DNA of 47,189 nt from Thiobacillus denitrificans (GCA_002424845.1 DILD01000011.1:15734-62922); one strand, 5' to 3'. Counted from the first letter of the stretch, positions 17,184-26,250 are shown. Numbers and translations: made by a program. Notes: a model not told the origin generated them from the sequence alone.

Positions 17184-17966
17184 TCAGCCAAAACGGCCGG
17201 TAATGTAATCTTCGGTCTGCTTCTTGCCTGGTCGCATGAAGATGGTGCTGGTTTCGTTGAATTCGATGAGCTCGCCCAGATACATGAAGGCTGTGAAATC
17301 AGAAATTCGTGCGGCCTGCTGCATGTTATGGGTCACGATAGCGATGGTGTAATCGCTTTTCAGTTCATTGATAAGCTCTTCAATCTTGGCGGTTGAAATC
17401 GGATCCAGCGCCGAGGTCGGCTCATCCAGCAGCACGATTTCCGGCTTCACCGCGACCGCACGCGCAATGCACAACCGCTGCTGCTGGCCGCCGGAAAGCG
17501 ACAGACCGCTCTGTTGCAGCTTATCTTTCACTTCACCCCATAGTGCGGCTTTTTTGAGCGCCCATTCCACGCGATCGTCCATCGCGCTTTTCGACATGCG
17601 CTCGTACAGGCGCACCCCAAAGGCAATGTTTTCATAGATCGTCATCGGGAATGGCGTGGGCTTCTGGAACACCATTCCGATTTTGGCGCGCACCAGATTG
17701 ACGTCCTGTCCCTTGTCGAGCAGGTTCTTGCCGTGGAACAGGATCTGCCCTTCAGCACGCTGCCCGGGGTATAGGTCGTACATGCGGTTGAAGGTGCGCA
17801 GCAAAGTCGACTTGCCACAACCGGACGGGCCGATAAAGGCTGTCACTTTCTTGTGGGCGATGTCCAGATTGACATTCTTGAGACCCTTGAAGTCACCGTA
17901 GAAGAAATCCAGGTTACGGATCTGCAAAGCAGAGTTTTCGCCGGTTTGCATGGCTTGATCGGACAT
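17184..17966 (-). CDS. pstB: Phosphate ABC transporter ATP-binding protein
   Basis: PstB powers phosphate import through PstA and PstC. It has 260 residues. Walker A is GPSGCGKST (46-54), the ABC signature is LSLSGGQQQRLCIARA, Walker B is PEIVLLDEPTSALDP, and the switch His is in VTHNMQQAARISD. The PstB-typical LYPGQRAEGQILFHGKNL and TPFPMTIYENIAFG are present. It starts 18 bp after pstA with a CGGAG ribosome site. A terminator follows, so no phoU is in the operon. Confidence 0.98.
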   Translation of the reverse strand: MSDQAMQTGENSALQIRNLDFFYGDFKGLKNVNLDIAHKKVTAFIGPSGCGKSTLLRTFNRMYDLYPGQRAEGQILFHGKNLLDKGQDVNLVRAKIGMVFQKPTPFPMTIYENIAFGVRLYERMSKSAMDDRVEWALKKAALWGEVKDKLQQSGLSLSGGQQQRLCIARAVAVKPEIVLLDEPTSALDPISTAKIEELINELKSDYTIAIVTHNMQQAARISDFTAFMYLGELIEFNETSTIFMRPGKKQTEDYITGRFG

Positions 17967-17984
17967 CTTGAAGCTCCGGGAAAA

Positions 17985-18830
17985 TTAACGTTTGTCTTTG
18001 TTGCGGAAGGCCACACGCACACCGATGTTGACCGCCAACACCAGAAGGGCGATCAGCAATGCCCCCGCCCAGGCCAGGTTGACCCAGTTCTCATACGGGC
18101 TCAGCGCGAACTGATAAATCACCACGGGCAGGTTGCCCATGGGTTCCGACATATTGGTGCTGAAGAACTGGTTGTTCAATGCGGTGAACAGAAGCGGCGC
18201 AGTCTCGCCGGTAATGCGCGCCATCGCCAGCAGCACCCCGGTCACCACGCCCGACTTGACGGCACGCAGCGTCACCTTAAGCGACACCTGCCAGCGCGGG
18301 GCGCCGACTGCAAACGCCGCCTCACGCAAACTGGTCGGAACCAGTTTCAACATGTTTTCAGTCGTGCGCACCACCACCGGAATGGCGATCAGGGCCAGCG
18401 CCAGTGAGCCCGCCCACCCTGAAAATCCGCCAGTAGTCGCGACGAACAGCGCGTAAACGAACAAGCCAATGACAATGGACGGCGCCGACAGCATGATGTC
18501 GGTCATGAAACGGGTGAACGCCGCAAACTTGGAAACGCGGCCGAATTCGGCCAGATAGATGCCGGCCAGGATACCGATCGGCGTCGCGATCAACATGGAA
18601 AACAGCAGGATGAGACCGCTGCCGACGATGGCATTGCGCAAGCCTCCCCCTTCTGAGCCGGGCGCCGGCGTATCCTGGGTGAACAGATCCCAGCTCAGCG
18701 CGGCAAAACCCTTGGAAAACAGCGTCCACAGGATCCACAACAATGCGATCAATCCCAGGCTCATCGCAACCATGGACAGGGTGATGCCGATGCGGTTGAT
18801 CCAGATACGGCGGCTATACAGGCTCATCAT
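17985..18830 (-). CDS. pstA: Phosphate ABC transporter permease PstA
   Basis: PstA is one of two membrane subunits of the phosphate importer. It has 281 residues and six helices, with the permease EAA loop recognisable in LREAAFAVGAPRWQVSLKVTLRAVKSGVVTGVLLAMARITGETAPL. FTRFMTDIMLSAPSIVIGLFVYALFV is typical of the PstA branch. Two adjacent ATGs (18830 and 18827) can serve as start. It is 3 bp from pstC, which implies coupled translation. Confidence 0.97.
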   Translation of the reverse strand: MMSLYSRRIWINRIGITLSMVAMSLGLIALLWILWTLFSKGFAALSWDLFTQDTPAPGSEGGGLRNAIVGSGLILLFSMLIATPIGILAGIYLAEFGRVSKFAAFTRFMTDIMLSAPSIVIGLFVYALFVATTGGFSGWAGSLALALIAIPVVVRTTENMLKLVPTSLREAAFAVGAPRWQVSLKVTLRAVKSGVVTGVLLAMARITGETAPLLFTALNNQFFSTNMSEPMGNLPVVIYQFALSPYENWVNLAWAGALLIALLVLAVNIGVRVAFRNKDKR

Positions 18831-18833
18831 GGC

Positions 18834-19811
18834 TTACAGGCCCTCGGAGCCCATGCTGCGGCTAATCAGCCAGCGTGAAATCGCCAGCACGACAAAAGTG
18901 ATGATGAACAGCACCAGGCCCAGGGCAAACAACGACGCAATATGCAGACCGGGATCAGCCTCGCCGAATTCGTTGGCCAGCGTGGAGGCGATGGAGGTAC
19001 CCGGCGCAAACAGGCTGTTGTTGATACGGTTGGCATTGCCGATGACGAACGTGACCGCCATGGTCTCACCCAGCGCTCGCCCCAGTCCCAGCATGATGCC
19101 GCCGATGACGCCCACCCGGGTGTAGGGCAGCACGATGTTGCGCATCACTTCCCAGGTGGTGCAGCCCATGCCATACGCCGATTCTTTGAGCACGTGCGGG
19201 ACGGTCTCGAAAACGTCGCGCATCACCGAGGCGATGAAGGGAATCACCATCATGGCCAGAACGATGCTGGCCGTCAGGATGCCGACGCCGATGGGCGGAC
19301 CGGAGAACCAGCCGCCGATGACCGGCACGTCCCCCAGCAGCGCCTGCAAGGGCGGCTGGATATAGTCGGCAAACAAGGGGGCGAAGATGAACAGGCCCCA
19401 GATGCCGTAAACGATCGAGGGAATGCCTGCCAGCAGTTCGATTGCCGTCCCCAAGGGACGGCGCAGCCACACCGGGCAGTTTTCGGTCAGAAACAAGGCG
19501 ATCCCGAAACTGATCGGCACCGCGATCAGCAGCGCCAGCACGGACGTCACGACGGTGCCGTAAATGGCCGCCAGCGCGCCGTACTCATCGTCCGGCACGC
19601 TCCAGACATTGGTCCACAGGAAGGACGGGCCAAATTCCTTGAGGCTGGGCCACGCTTCTATCGTCAGGGATACCAGGATCCCGACCAGCGTCGCCAGCAC
19701 GACGAACGCGAACAACTGGGTGGAATGGTGGAAAAGCCTGTCCTGCAAGCGGAATTTCCGGACCTGCCTGGCATGCTGATCGATCCCGGCGGATACACTG
19801 GAGTCACTCAC
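18834..19811 (-). CDS. pstC: Phosphate ABC transporter permease PstC
   Basis: PstC is the partner permease of PstA. It has 325 residues, six helices and a cytoplasmic N-terminal extension (about 35 residues). The signature region is LLAGIPSIVYGIWGLFIFAPLFADYI, followed by the EAA loop LKESAYGMGCTTWEVMRNIVLPYTRVGVIGGIMLGLGRALGETMAV. It follows pstS after a 124-bp gap holding a stable hairpin, which probably reduces its expression relative to the binding protein. Confidence 0.97.
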   Translation of the reverse strand: MSDSSVSAGIDQHARQVRKFRLQDRLFHHSTQLFAFVVLATLVGILVSLTIEAWPSLKEFGPSFLWTNVWSVPDDEYGALAAIYGTVVTSVLALLIAVPISFGIALFLTENCPVWLRRPLGTAIELLAGIPSIVYGIWGLFIFAPLFADYIQPPLQALLGDVPVIGGWFSGPPIGVGILTASIVLAMMVIPFIASVMRDVFETVPHVLKESAYGMGCTTWEVMRNIVLPYTRVGVIGGIMLGLGRALGETMAVTFVIGNANRINNSLFAPGTSIASTLANEFGEADPGLHIASLFALGLVLFIITFVVLAISRWLISRSMGSEGL

Positions 19812-19883
19812 GTTGGGGTGCCTATCGTTTCAATTATTGTCTGCGGGAACACCCGCCGAAACGGGCAGGTGCTTTCGTAGAAA

Positions 19884-19908
19884 GCCGGAGGTGGCATAGC
19901 ACCCCGGC
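19884..19908 (-). terminator. Intercistronic hairpin between pstS and pstC
   Basis: The stem GCCGG-(a)-GGTG pairs with CACC-CCGGC around a 6-nt loop, with one bulged base. Only TTTC follows on the minus strand. It is likely to protect the pstS mRNA end or cause partial termination, giving more PstS than PstCAB, as is common in binding-protein operons. Confidence 0.5.
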
Positions 19909-19935
19909 ATCGTCAATTCGGTTTAACAAGCGCGC

Positions 19936-20955
19936 TTACTTGATTTTCTTCATCTCTGCTTCGACCATCTTTGCGATATTGGGCGGCAATGCCACAAAGC
20001 CGAGGTCGGCGGCCATTTTCTGGCCGTTGTTCAGTGACCAGGTAAAGAAGTCCACGACACCTTTTTGCTTGGCTGCATCGCTGCCCTTCTCATAGGCAAG
20101 CATGTACGTAGCGCTGGTGATGGGCCAGGCGTTCTTGTGCAACTGGTCCAGCAGGTCCGGCGCCATGCCCTTGACATTGAAGTCCGCACCGGAGGCGGCA
20201 TCGGCAACCGACTGCTGGGTCGGCACAATGTAGTTGCCGGCACGGTTCTTCAACGCGATGAAATTCATGTTGTTGCTCAGGGCGTCGGCGATATCCACAT
20301 AGCCGATCGAACCGCGGATTTTCTGCACGTTGGTCGCAACCCCCGCATTACCCTTGCCGCCCACTGCATTGCGCGGCCAGTTCCCCGTATTGCCTGCACC
20401 GACTTCGCGCTTGAAGGCAATCGACTGCTTGGCCAGATAGTGGGTAAACGCGTAAGTCGTGCCCGAACCGTCCGAACGATGCGAGACGGTGATGGCCAGA
20501 TTCGGCAGCGTCACACCGGGATTCAGCCTGGCGATGGCCGGATCGTTCCACTTGGTGATCGCGCCGCGGAAGATGTCTGCTGCCGTTGAACCATCCAGCT
20601 TCAACTTGCCGGATTCGATTCCGGGGACGTTCATGACAAGGGTGACGCCCCCCATCACGGTGGGCACCTGAACCAGACCGGTCGCATCAAGATCCGCTTC
20701 CTTGACCGGCGCATCGGAACCGCCGAAGTCGACGGTCTTGGCGCGGATCTGCTTGACGCCACCCGATGAGCCGATGGCCTGGTAGTTGACCTTGTTGCCG
20801 GTGGCCTTCTGGTAGGCCTCGGCCCACTTGGTGTAGATCGCGTAGGGAAAGGTCGCACCCGCGCCCGTGATGTCGGCGGCCAGCGCGCTAACCGAGAAAG
20901 CCAGGCCCAGGGCCGTAGCGACAGCGCCTTGCGCTAATTTGTTGAGTGTACGCAT
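19936..20955 (-). CDS. pstS: Phosphate-binding periplasmic protein PstS
   Basis: PstS captures phosphate in the periplasm for PstCAB. The start ATG 20955 has a CCGGAGA ribosome site and gives 339 residues. The signal peptide is MRTLNKLAQGAVATALGLAF followed by SVSALA, with likely cleavage before ADITGAGATFPY. Phosphate-site elements are GAGATFPYAIYTKWAE, GSSGGVKQI, DFGGSDAPV and RSDGSGTTYAFTHYL. It is the first gene of the operon. Confidence 0.98.
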   Translation of the reverse strand: MRTLNKLAQGAVATALGLAFSVSALAADITGAGATFPYAIYTKWAEAYQKATGNKVNYQAIGSSGGVKQIRAKTVDFGGSDAPVKEADLDATGLVQVPTVMGGVTLVMNVPGIESGKLKLDGSTAADIFRGAITKWNDPAIARLNPGVTLPNLAITVSHRSDGSGTTYAFTHYLAKQSIAFKREVGAGNTGNWPRNAVGGKGNAGVATNVQKIRGSIGYVDIADALSNNMNFIALKNRAGNYIVPTQQSVADAASGADFNVKGMAPDLLDQLHKNAWPITSATYMLAYEKGSDAAKQKGVVDFFTWSLNNGQKMAADLGFVALPPNIAKMVEAEMKKIK

Positions 20956-21017
20956 GTGAATCTCCGGTAGTAGTTGACGTTGCCGCATTGGCGACGTCGC
21001 CATACTAACGGGCGAAT

Positions 21018-21040
21018 ATTACAGTGATATTTCAGGACAG
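21018..21040 (-). promoter_or_regulatory. Candidate PhoB box upstream of pstS
   Basis: The minus strand carries CTGTCCT (6 of 7 to the CTGTCAT repeat), then ATATCAC 10 bp later (5 of 7) and an overlapping CTGTAAT. The spacing is close to, but one base shorter than, the 11-bp Pho-box period. It lies about 65-85 bp upstream of the pstS ATG and just past the glmM stop. Plausible by position, but degenerate. Confidence 0.35.
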
Positions 21041-21044
21041 GAAA

Positions 21045-22409
21045 TCACCCGGCTGCAGCTGCCGTCCTGACAACAGCAGCGATTGTTTCAGCCGTATGAC
21101 GGACCAGATCGGCATCGCGGCCCTCCACCATCACTCGAATCAAGGGCTCAGTACCGGATGCACGCAAAACAATTCGCCCACTGCCATTCAAAGCGGCCTC
21201 AGCCTTTTCAACTGACTCACTGACAGCGGATGCCTGATTCAGCTTGAAATCCCTGTTTACCGGTACATTGATCATGACCTGGGGATAGGTTTCCAGGTCG
21301 GCGGTAAAAGCCTCCAGTGTTTCACCTGTTTCGCGCAGCGCATGCAGCACCTGCAGGGCAGAGACCATGCCATCGCCGGTGGTGTGCTTGTCCAGGCACA
21401 GAATGTGTCCGGATGCCTCGCCGCCCAGCGTCCAGCCATTGGCATGCAGGCGCTCCATCACATAGCGGTCACCCACCTTGGCACGTTCGAACGGAACCTG
21501 AATGCGGCCGAGCGCGTGTTCGGTTCCCAAATTGGTCATCAGGGTCCCGACCACGCCCCCCTTCATGCTGCCAATCTGAATGCGGTGACGCGCAATAATG
21601 TAAAGCAGTTTATCCCCGTCATAAATCCGTCCCGCCGCATCGGCCATCATCAGGCGGTCGCCGTCACCGTCGAGGGCGATGCCGATGTCCGCCTGATGGG
21701 CGCGCACCGCTTCGGACAAAGTTTGGGTATGGGTCGCCCCGCATTGATCGTTGATATTGAATCCGTTTGGCTCGTTGCCGATGGCGATCACCTCGGCCCC
21801 CAGTTCATGCAACACATGCGGGGCGATATGGTAAGTCGCGCCATGGGCACAATCGACCACGATACGCATCCCGCGCAAATCGAGTCGATTGGGGAAAGTG
21901 CTTTTGCAAAACTCGATATAACGCGCCGGCGCATCCTCAATGCGCCGCGCACGACCCAACTGACGCGCCCCGACCGTCACGATTGGATAGTCCAGTCGTG
22001 CCTCGATCGCCTCTTCCACGCTGTCGGGCAATTTCTGGCCCGTGGCAGAGAAAAACTTGATGCCATTGTCCTCGAACGGATTATGCGAAGCAGAAATCAC
22101 CACCCCCGCCTGAAGTCGCAGTGCGCGTGTCAGATACGCGACCGCGGGAGTCGGCATCGGCCCGGTCAGCAGTACGTTTACACCGGCAGCAGTGAAGCCG
22201 GCTTCCAGCGCGGCCTCCAGCATGTAACCTGAAATTCGGGTGTCCTTGCCAATCAGCACGGTCGGATGCTGATTCGGCGGCAGGCTGCCGCGGTCGGCCA
22301 CCAAAACCTGTCCGGCGGCATAGCCCAGGTGCATGACGAATTCCGGGGTGATCGGAGACTCGCCCACTCTTCCCCGCACGCCATCGGTACCGAAATATTT
22401 ACGTCCCAT
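21045..22409 (-). CDS. glmM: Phosphoglucosamine mutase
   Basis: GlmM converts glucosamine-6-phosphate to glucosamine-1-phosphate for UDP-GlcNAc and cell-wall synthesis. It has 454 residues. The catalytic phosphoserine is S108 in VVISASHNPFEDNGIKFF. The metal loop is ALDGDGDRLMMAD, the sugar loop is GGEASGHI, and the phosphate loop is RASGTEPLIRVMVEG. The N-terminal GRKYFGTDGVRGRVG is typical. It overlaps the folP 3' end by 11 bp, the usual folP-glmM coupling. Confidence 0.98.
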   Translation of the reverse strand: MGRKYFGTDGVRGRVGESPITPEFVMHLGYAAGQVLVADRGSLPPNQHPTVLIGKDTRISGYMLEAALEAGFTAAGVNVLLTGPMPTPAVAYLTRALRLQAGVVISASHNPFEDNGIKFFSATGQKLPDSVEEAIEARLDYPIVTVGARQLGRARRIEDAPARYIEFCKSTFPNRLDLRGMRIVVDCAHGATYHIAPHVLHELGAEVIAIGNEPNGFNINDQCGATHTQTLSEAVRAHQADIGIALDGDGDRLMMADAAGRIYDGDKLLYIIARHRIQIGSMKGGVVGTLMTNLGTEHALGRIQVPFERAKVGDRYVMERLHANGWTLGGEASGHILCLDKHTTGDGMVSALQVLHALRETGETLEAFTADLETYPQVMINVPVNRDFKLNQASAVSESVEKAEAALNGSGRIVLRASGTEPLIRVMVEGRDADLVRHTAETIAAVVRTAAAAG

Positions 22410-23238
22410 CCTGTTGTTCCTCTACCGCATTCCAGATGGCCAGCGCATCGCGCATGGCCGCTACATTGTGTACCCGCACAAGACGCGCCCCCCGCGCCAC
22501 GGCCGCCAGGTGCGCCGCCACACCGGCAAATTCGCGCTCGCCCACGGCGCGCCCGGTCAGGGCGCCCAGCATCGACTTGCGCGACAACCCGGCCAGCACC
22601 GGCACGCCGATTCCGGATAACTGGTCCAGGTGTTTCAGCATGAGCAGATTATGTTCCACCGTTTTGCCAAAGCCGAAGCCTGGATCGATCACCAGTCGCT
22701 GACGGCCAATGCCGGCCGATTCGCAGGCTGCCACCCTCTCCTGCAAGAAACGTGTCACGTCTGCCACCACATCAGCATAGACAGGCGCCTGCTGCATTGT
22801 CCGCGGTTCACCCTGCATGTGCATCAGACACACCGCCGCATCGGATGCGGCCACTGCCTCAAGCGCGCCAGGCACACGCAAGGCCGTCACATCATTCACC
22901 ATGGTCGCGCCGGCATGAAGCGCAGCCCGCATCACATCGGGCTTCATCGTATCAATCGACACCACGCAACCCTGCCGTACCAGCACCTCGATAACCGGCA
23001 ACACGCGGCAAATCTCCTCCTCCACCGGAACGGGCGCGGCACCGGGTCGGGTGGACTCCCCTCCCACATCGAGGATGTCGGCTCCGTCTTCGCGTAATTT
23101 GAGTGCGTGGCTGATTGCCGTCTGGGCATCCCCCAACCGTCCGCCATCCGAGAACGAGTCTGGCGTAACGTTGACGATGCCCATCACGAGGGGGCGATCC
23201 AGAGAAATCCGGTGCAAACCGGCATGAAGGACAAGCAT
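22399..23238 (-). CDS. folP: Dihydropteroate synthase
   Basis: FolP joins p-aminobenzoate to dihydropterin pyrophosphate in folate synthesis. It has 279 residues. Conserved segments are MGIVNVTPDSFSDGG, DILDVGGESTRPGA, SIDTMKPDVMRAALHAGATMVNDV, LVIDPGFGFGKTVEHNL, GLSRKSML and VRVHNVAAMRDAL. The assigned ATG at 23238 directly follows the T-tract of the ftsH terminator, with no ribosome site at normal distance, so it may be translated from read-through or from a nearly leaderless transcript. The protein sequence needs this start region, because MGIVNVTP is at residue 19. Confidence 0.96.
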   Translation of the reverse strand: MLVLHAGLHRISLDRPLVMGIVNVTPDSFSDGGRLGDAQTAISHALKLREDGADILDVGGESTRPGAAPVPVEEEICRVLPVIEVLVRQGCVVSIDTMKPDVMRAALHAGATMVNDVTALRVPGALEAVAASDAAVCLMHMQGEPRTMQQAPVYADVVADVTRFLQERVAACESAGIGRQRLVIDPGFGFGKTVEHNLLMLKHLDQLSGIGVPVLAGLSRKSMLGALTGRAVGEREFAGVAAHLAAVARGARLVRVHNVAAMRDALAIWNAVEEQQDGT

Positions 23239-23266
23239 AAAAATAGGGGGCTGTGAGCCCCCTATT
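23238..23266 (-). terminator. Rho-independent terminator of ftsH, abutting folP
   Basis: A perfect 10-bp stem (AATAGGGGGC / GCCCCCTATT, 23242-23266) with a 5-nt loop is followed on the minus strand by a T-run that includes the first stem T's and reads TATTTTTATG. The final ATG is the assigned folP start. The ftsH stop is 25 bp upstream. Confidence 0.85.
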
Positions 23267-23291
23267 GTACTGCGTGACGAGAAATTGCCGC

Positions 23292-25184
23292 TCAGGCTTC
23301 CTCAGCCGGTTGCGCAGTCGGTGCTGGCGCGCTGGGTTTGTCGCCCCCATTGGCTGGCGGCTGTGGCGTAGCCGCTGGCTTGGGTGGACGCGCCGGGCGG
23401 CCGGCCATGATGTCGCCGATCTGATCGGCATCGATGGTTTCGAATTCCAGCAAGGCGGCCGTCATTGCCTCGACCTTGTCGCGGTTCTCGGTGAGGATTT
23501 TCTTGGCCAGCGCGTACTGCTCGTCGAGAATGCGGCGGATCTCGGCGTCGACCTTCTGCATGGTGGTTTCACTCATGTTCTTGTGCGTGGTCACCGAGCG
23601 TCCCAAGAACACCTCGCCCTCGTTTTCGCCATACACCATCGGACCCAGCGCTTCTGACATGCCGTAACGCGTCACCATGTCGCGTGCGATGCTGGTAGCA
23701 CGCTCGAAATCGTTGGATGCCCCGGTCGAAATACTGCCGACAAAGATTTCCTCCGCCACCCGTCCGCCAAACAGCATGCTGATCTGCGACAGCATTTCAT
23801 CCTTGTACAGGCTGAAACGATCCAGCTCCGGCAAGGACATGGTCACGCCCAGGGCGCGGCCGCGCGGGATCACCGTCACCTTGTGCACGGGATCGCACCC
23901 CGGCAGGGTCATGCCGATCACGGCGTGGCCCGACTCGTGATACGCCGTTTTCTTCTTGTCTTCGGGCGTGATCACCATGGATTTGCGCTCGGCGCCCATG
24001 AGGATCTTGTCCTTGGCCTTCTCGAAATCATCCATGTCGACCAGGCGCTTGTTGCCGCGTGCGGCAAACAGGGCGGACTCGTTGACCAGGTTGGCCAGGT
24101 CCGCGCCAGACATGCCGGGGGTGCCGCGGGCCAGAATATCGGCACGGACATCAGGCGCCAGCGGTACCTTGCGCATGTGCACCAACAGAATCTGTTCGCG
24201 GCCGCGGATATCGGGCAGGCCCACCACCACCTGGCGGTCGAAACGGCCCGGGCGCAATAACGCGGGGTCGAGCACGTCGGGGCGATTGGTCGCGGCGATG
24301 ACAATGACGCCGGCGGTCGCCTCGAAACCATCCATTTCCACCAGCAACTGGTTCAGGGTCTGTTCGCGCTCGTCGTTGCCGCCCCCCAGGCCGGCGCCAC
24401 GCTGACGACCGACCGCATCGATCTCGTCAATAAAAATAATGCACGGCGAGCTTTTCTTCGCCTGTTCGAACATGTCGCGCACACGGGCGGCGCCGACGCC
24501 GACGAACATTTCGACGAAATCCGAACCCGAGATGCTGTAGAACGGCACCTTGGCCTCACCCGCAATCGAGCGCGCCAGCAAAGTTTTACCGGTTCCGGGC
24601 GGACCGACCATCAGCACGCCGCGCGGAATATGCCCACCCAGCTTCTGGAATTTGGTCGGGTCTTTCAGGAAGTCGACCAATTCAGCCACCTCTTCCTTGG
24701 CTTCATCGCAACCCGCCACGTCGGCAAAGGTCACCGGGTTGGCATTTTCGTCCAGCAGGCGTGCCTTGCTCTTGCCGAACGAAAAGGCACCGCCCTTGCC
24801 GCCGCCCTGCATCTGGCGCATGAAGAAAACCCACACGCCAATCAGCAACAACATGGGGAACCAGGAAATGAACAGGCTCATCAGGAACGATGGCTGCTCT
24901 TCCGGCTTGGCCTCGACCGATACGCCATTTTTCAACAGATCGGACACCATCCAAGGATCGCTCGGCGCATAACTGGTGAAACGCTGACCGTCGCTGCGTT
25001 CGCCCTTGAGCACGTTGCCTTCAATCACCACCTTGGAAATCTGCTGCTGACGCACCTCCTCGATGAACTGCGAATAAGGCATCTGCGTCTGCGCGGTACG
25101 CTGCGCACCGAACTGATTGAACACCGTCATCAGGACGACGGCAATAATCAGCCAGACAGCAATGTTTTTCGACAAATTGTTCAC
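23292..25184 (-). CDS. ftsH: ATP-dependent zinc metalloprotease FtsH
   Basis: FtsH is a hexameric membrane AAA+ protease for quality control and regulated turnover. The GTG start at 25184 is supported by the AGGAG site 5-6 bp upstream and gives 630 residues. There are two membrane helices (about 8-25 and 104-121). Walker A is GPPGTGKT (194-201), Walker B is CIIFIDEID, the SRH includes ATNRPDVLDPALLRPGRFDR, and the zinc site is HESGH (416-420). The tail from about residue 600 is rich in Pro and Ala. It lies between rlmE and folP, the widespread order. Confidence 0.98.
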   Translation of the reverse strand: MNNLSKNIAVWLIIAVVLMTVFNQFGAQRTAQTQMPYSQFIEEVRQQQISKVVIEGNVLKGERSDGQRFTSYAPSDPWMVSDLLKNGVSVEAKPEEQPSFLMSLFISWFPMLLLIGVWVFFMRQMQGGGKGGAFSFGKSKARLLDENANPVTFADVAGCDEAKEEVAELVDFLKDPTKFQKLGGHIPRGVLMVGPPGTGKTLLARSIAGEAKVPFYSISGSDFVEMFVGVGAARVRDMFEQAKKSSPCIIFIDEIDAVGRQRGAGLGGGNDEREQTLNQLLVEMDGFEATAGVIVIAATNRPDVLDPALLRPGRFDRQVVVGLPDIRGREQILLVHMRKVPLAPDVRADILARGTPGMSGADLANLVNESALFAARGNKRLVDMDDFEKAKDKILMGAERKSMVITPEDKKKTAYHESGHAVIGMTLPGCDPVHKVTVIPRGRALGVTMSLPELDRFSLYKDEMLSQISMLFGGRVAEEIFVGSISTGASNDFERATSIARDMVTRYGMSEALGPMVYGENEGEVFLGRSVTTHKNMSETTMQKVDAEIRRILDEQYALAKKILTENRDKVEAMTAALLEFETIDADQIGDIMAGRPARPPKPAATPQPPANGGDKPSAPAPTAQPAEEA

Positions 25185-25232
25185 GTTTACTCCTAGGTGC
25201 CCATGCAGCACATTTAATTTAAGCGCAGCGGA

Positions 25233-25271
25233 TTTAGACTCATTCTAAACCCACTCTAGCAGGGATGTCAC
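25233..25271 (-). promoter_or_regulatory. ftsH promoter with an overlapping dyad
   Basis: The minus strand has GTGACA (25266-25271), an 18-bp spacer and TAGAAT (25242-25247), about 60 bp before the GTG. The -10 box lies inside an imperfect dyad at 25233-25249 (TTTAGACTCATTCTAAA on the plus strand). It shares 16 of 20 bases with a similar dyad upstream of rubrerythrin. The promoter starts inside the end of rlmE, so ftsH can be transcribed apart from it. Confidence 0.5.
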
Positions 25272-25903
25272 GATGACCTGGGTCTGCGGCCAAGCAAGTA
25301 GACCTCGGTGCTGCGATCGCGTGAAGCATCCGGCTTGCGGATCAGCACCTGCTCAAATGCCTGCCGCATCCGATCCCGAAACGCCTCAAAACCAACCCCC
25401 TGAAACACTTTGACGAGAAAAGTCCCCTCAGGTTTCAGCCAGTTCACCGCAAAATCAAGCGCCAACTCGCACAGATCGTAATGGCGCGCCTGATCGGACA
25501 GCATGATCCCACTGATGTTGGGCGCCATATCGCTTAATACAAGATCAACTCGCCCGGATTGCAACTTTTCTTCCAGCCAGTCCAGCGCCGCCTGTTCGGT
25601 GAAATCGCCTTCGAGGCTTTCAACCCCCGGCATCGGCGCCATGGGCAAGAGATCGATCGCCAGGATCCGCCCCTTCTGCTTCATCTTCTGTACCGCAACC
25701 TGACACCAGCTGCCGGGTGCAGCGCCCAGATCCACCACTGTCATGCCGGGCCGCAGCAGATGATCACGCTGGTCGATTTCCAGCAGTTTGTAGGCGGCAC
25801 GTGAGCGATAACTGTCCAACTGCGCCTTTTTGACGTAGGGGTCGGTCACGTGCTCATGCATCCAGGCACTGCCCGATTTGGTCCGCTTAGGTTTTTGCGC
25901 CAT
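25268..25903 (-). CDS. rlmE: 23S rRNA (uridine-2'-O)-methyltransferase RlmE
   Basis: RlmE (FtsJ/RrmJ) methylates U2552 of 23S rRNA late in 50S assembly. It has 211 residues. The SAM-binding motif is VVDLGAAPGSWCQVAVQKM, the catalytic Asp lies in VLSDMAPNISGI, and the Lys-Glu partners are in GTFLVKVFQGVGFEAF and STEVYLLGRRPR. The basic N-terminus (AQKPKRTKSGSAWMHEHVTDPYVKKAQ) is typical. It is divergent from yhbY, which also binds ribosomal precursors, and upstream of ftsH; both neighbours match E. coli. Confidence 0.98.
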   Translation of the reverse strand: MAQKPKRTKSGSAWMHEHVTDPYVKKAQLDSYRSRAAYKLLEIDQRDHLLRPGMTVVDLGAAPGSWCQVAVQKMKQKGRILAIDLLPMAPMPGVESLEGDFTEQAALDWLEEKLQSGRVDLVLSDMAPNISGIMLSDQARHYDLCELALDFAVNWLKPEGTFLVKVFQGVGFEAFRDRMRQAFEQVLIRKPDASRDRSTEVYLLGRRPRSS

Positions 25904-25953
25904 GTCTAACCGCTCTATCAGCTACAATCCGCGCTCATTTGAAGGAAAACCGC

Positions 25954-26250
25954 ATGAAATCACTCACGCCCGCACAACGGCAATATCTCAAGGGACTGGC
26001 GCATAGCCGGCAGCCAGTGGTCATGATCGGCAACCAGGGCTTGACCGCAGCCGTGCTGAAAGAGGTCGATCTCGCGTTGAGCGCGCATGAACTGATCAAG
26101 ATCAAGGCTGCCACCGACGAGCCTGATACGCGACGCGCCTGGATGGAGGAAATCTGCGCGACCAGCAATGCAGCGCCTGTGCAGCAAATCGGCAAGGTGT
26201 TGGTGGTTTATCGCCCAGCAGCCAAACCCGTCATCGCCCTGCCGGACTGA
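25954..26250 (+). CDS. yhbY: CRM-domain ribosome-associated RNA-binding protein YhbY
   Basis: YhbY binds pre-50S particles through a single CRM domain. The ATG at 25954 follows a GAAGGAAAA site and gives 98 residues; an in-frame TTG five codons upstream is less likely. The landmarks are LTPAQRQYLKGLAHSRQPVVMIGNQGLTAAVLKEVDLALSAHELIKIKA, with the GNQGLT loop near residue 30. It is divergent from rlmE, with TACAAT at 25923-25928 as a possible -10 box. Confidence 0.95.
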   Translation: MKSLTPAQRQYLKGLAHSRQPVVMIGNQGLTAAVLKEVDLALSAHELIKIKAATDEPDTRRAWMEEICATSNAAPVQQIGKVLVVYRPAAKPVIALPD

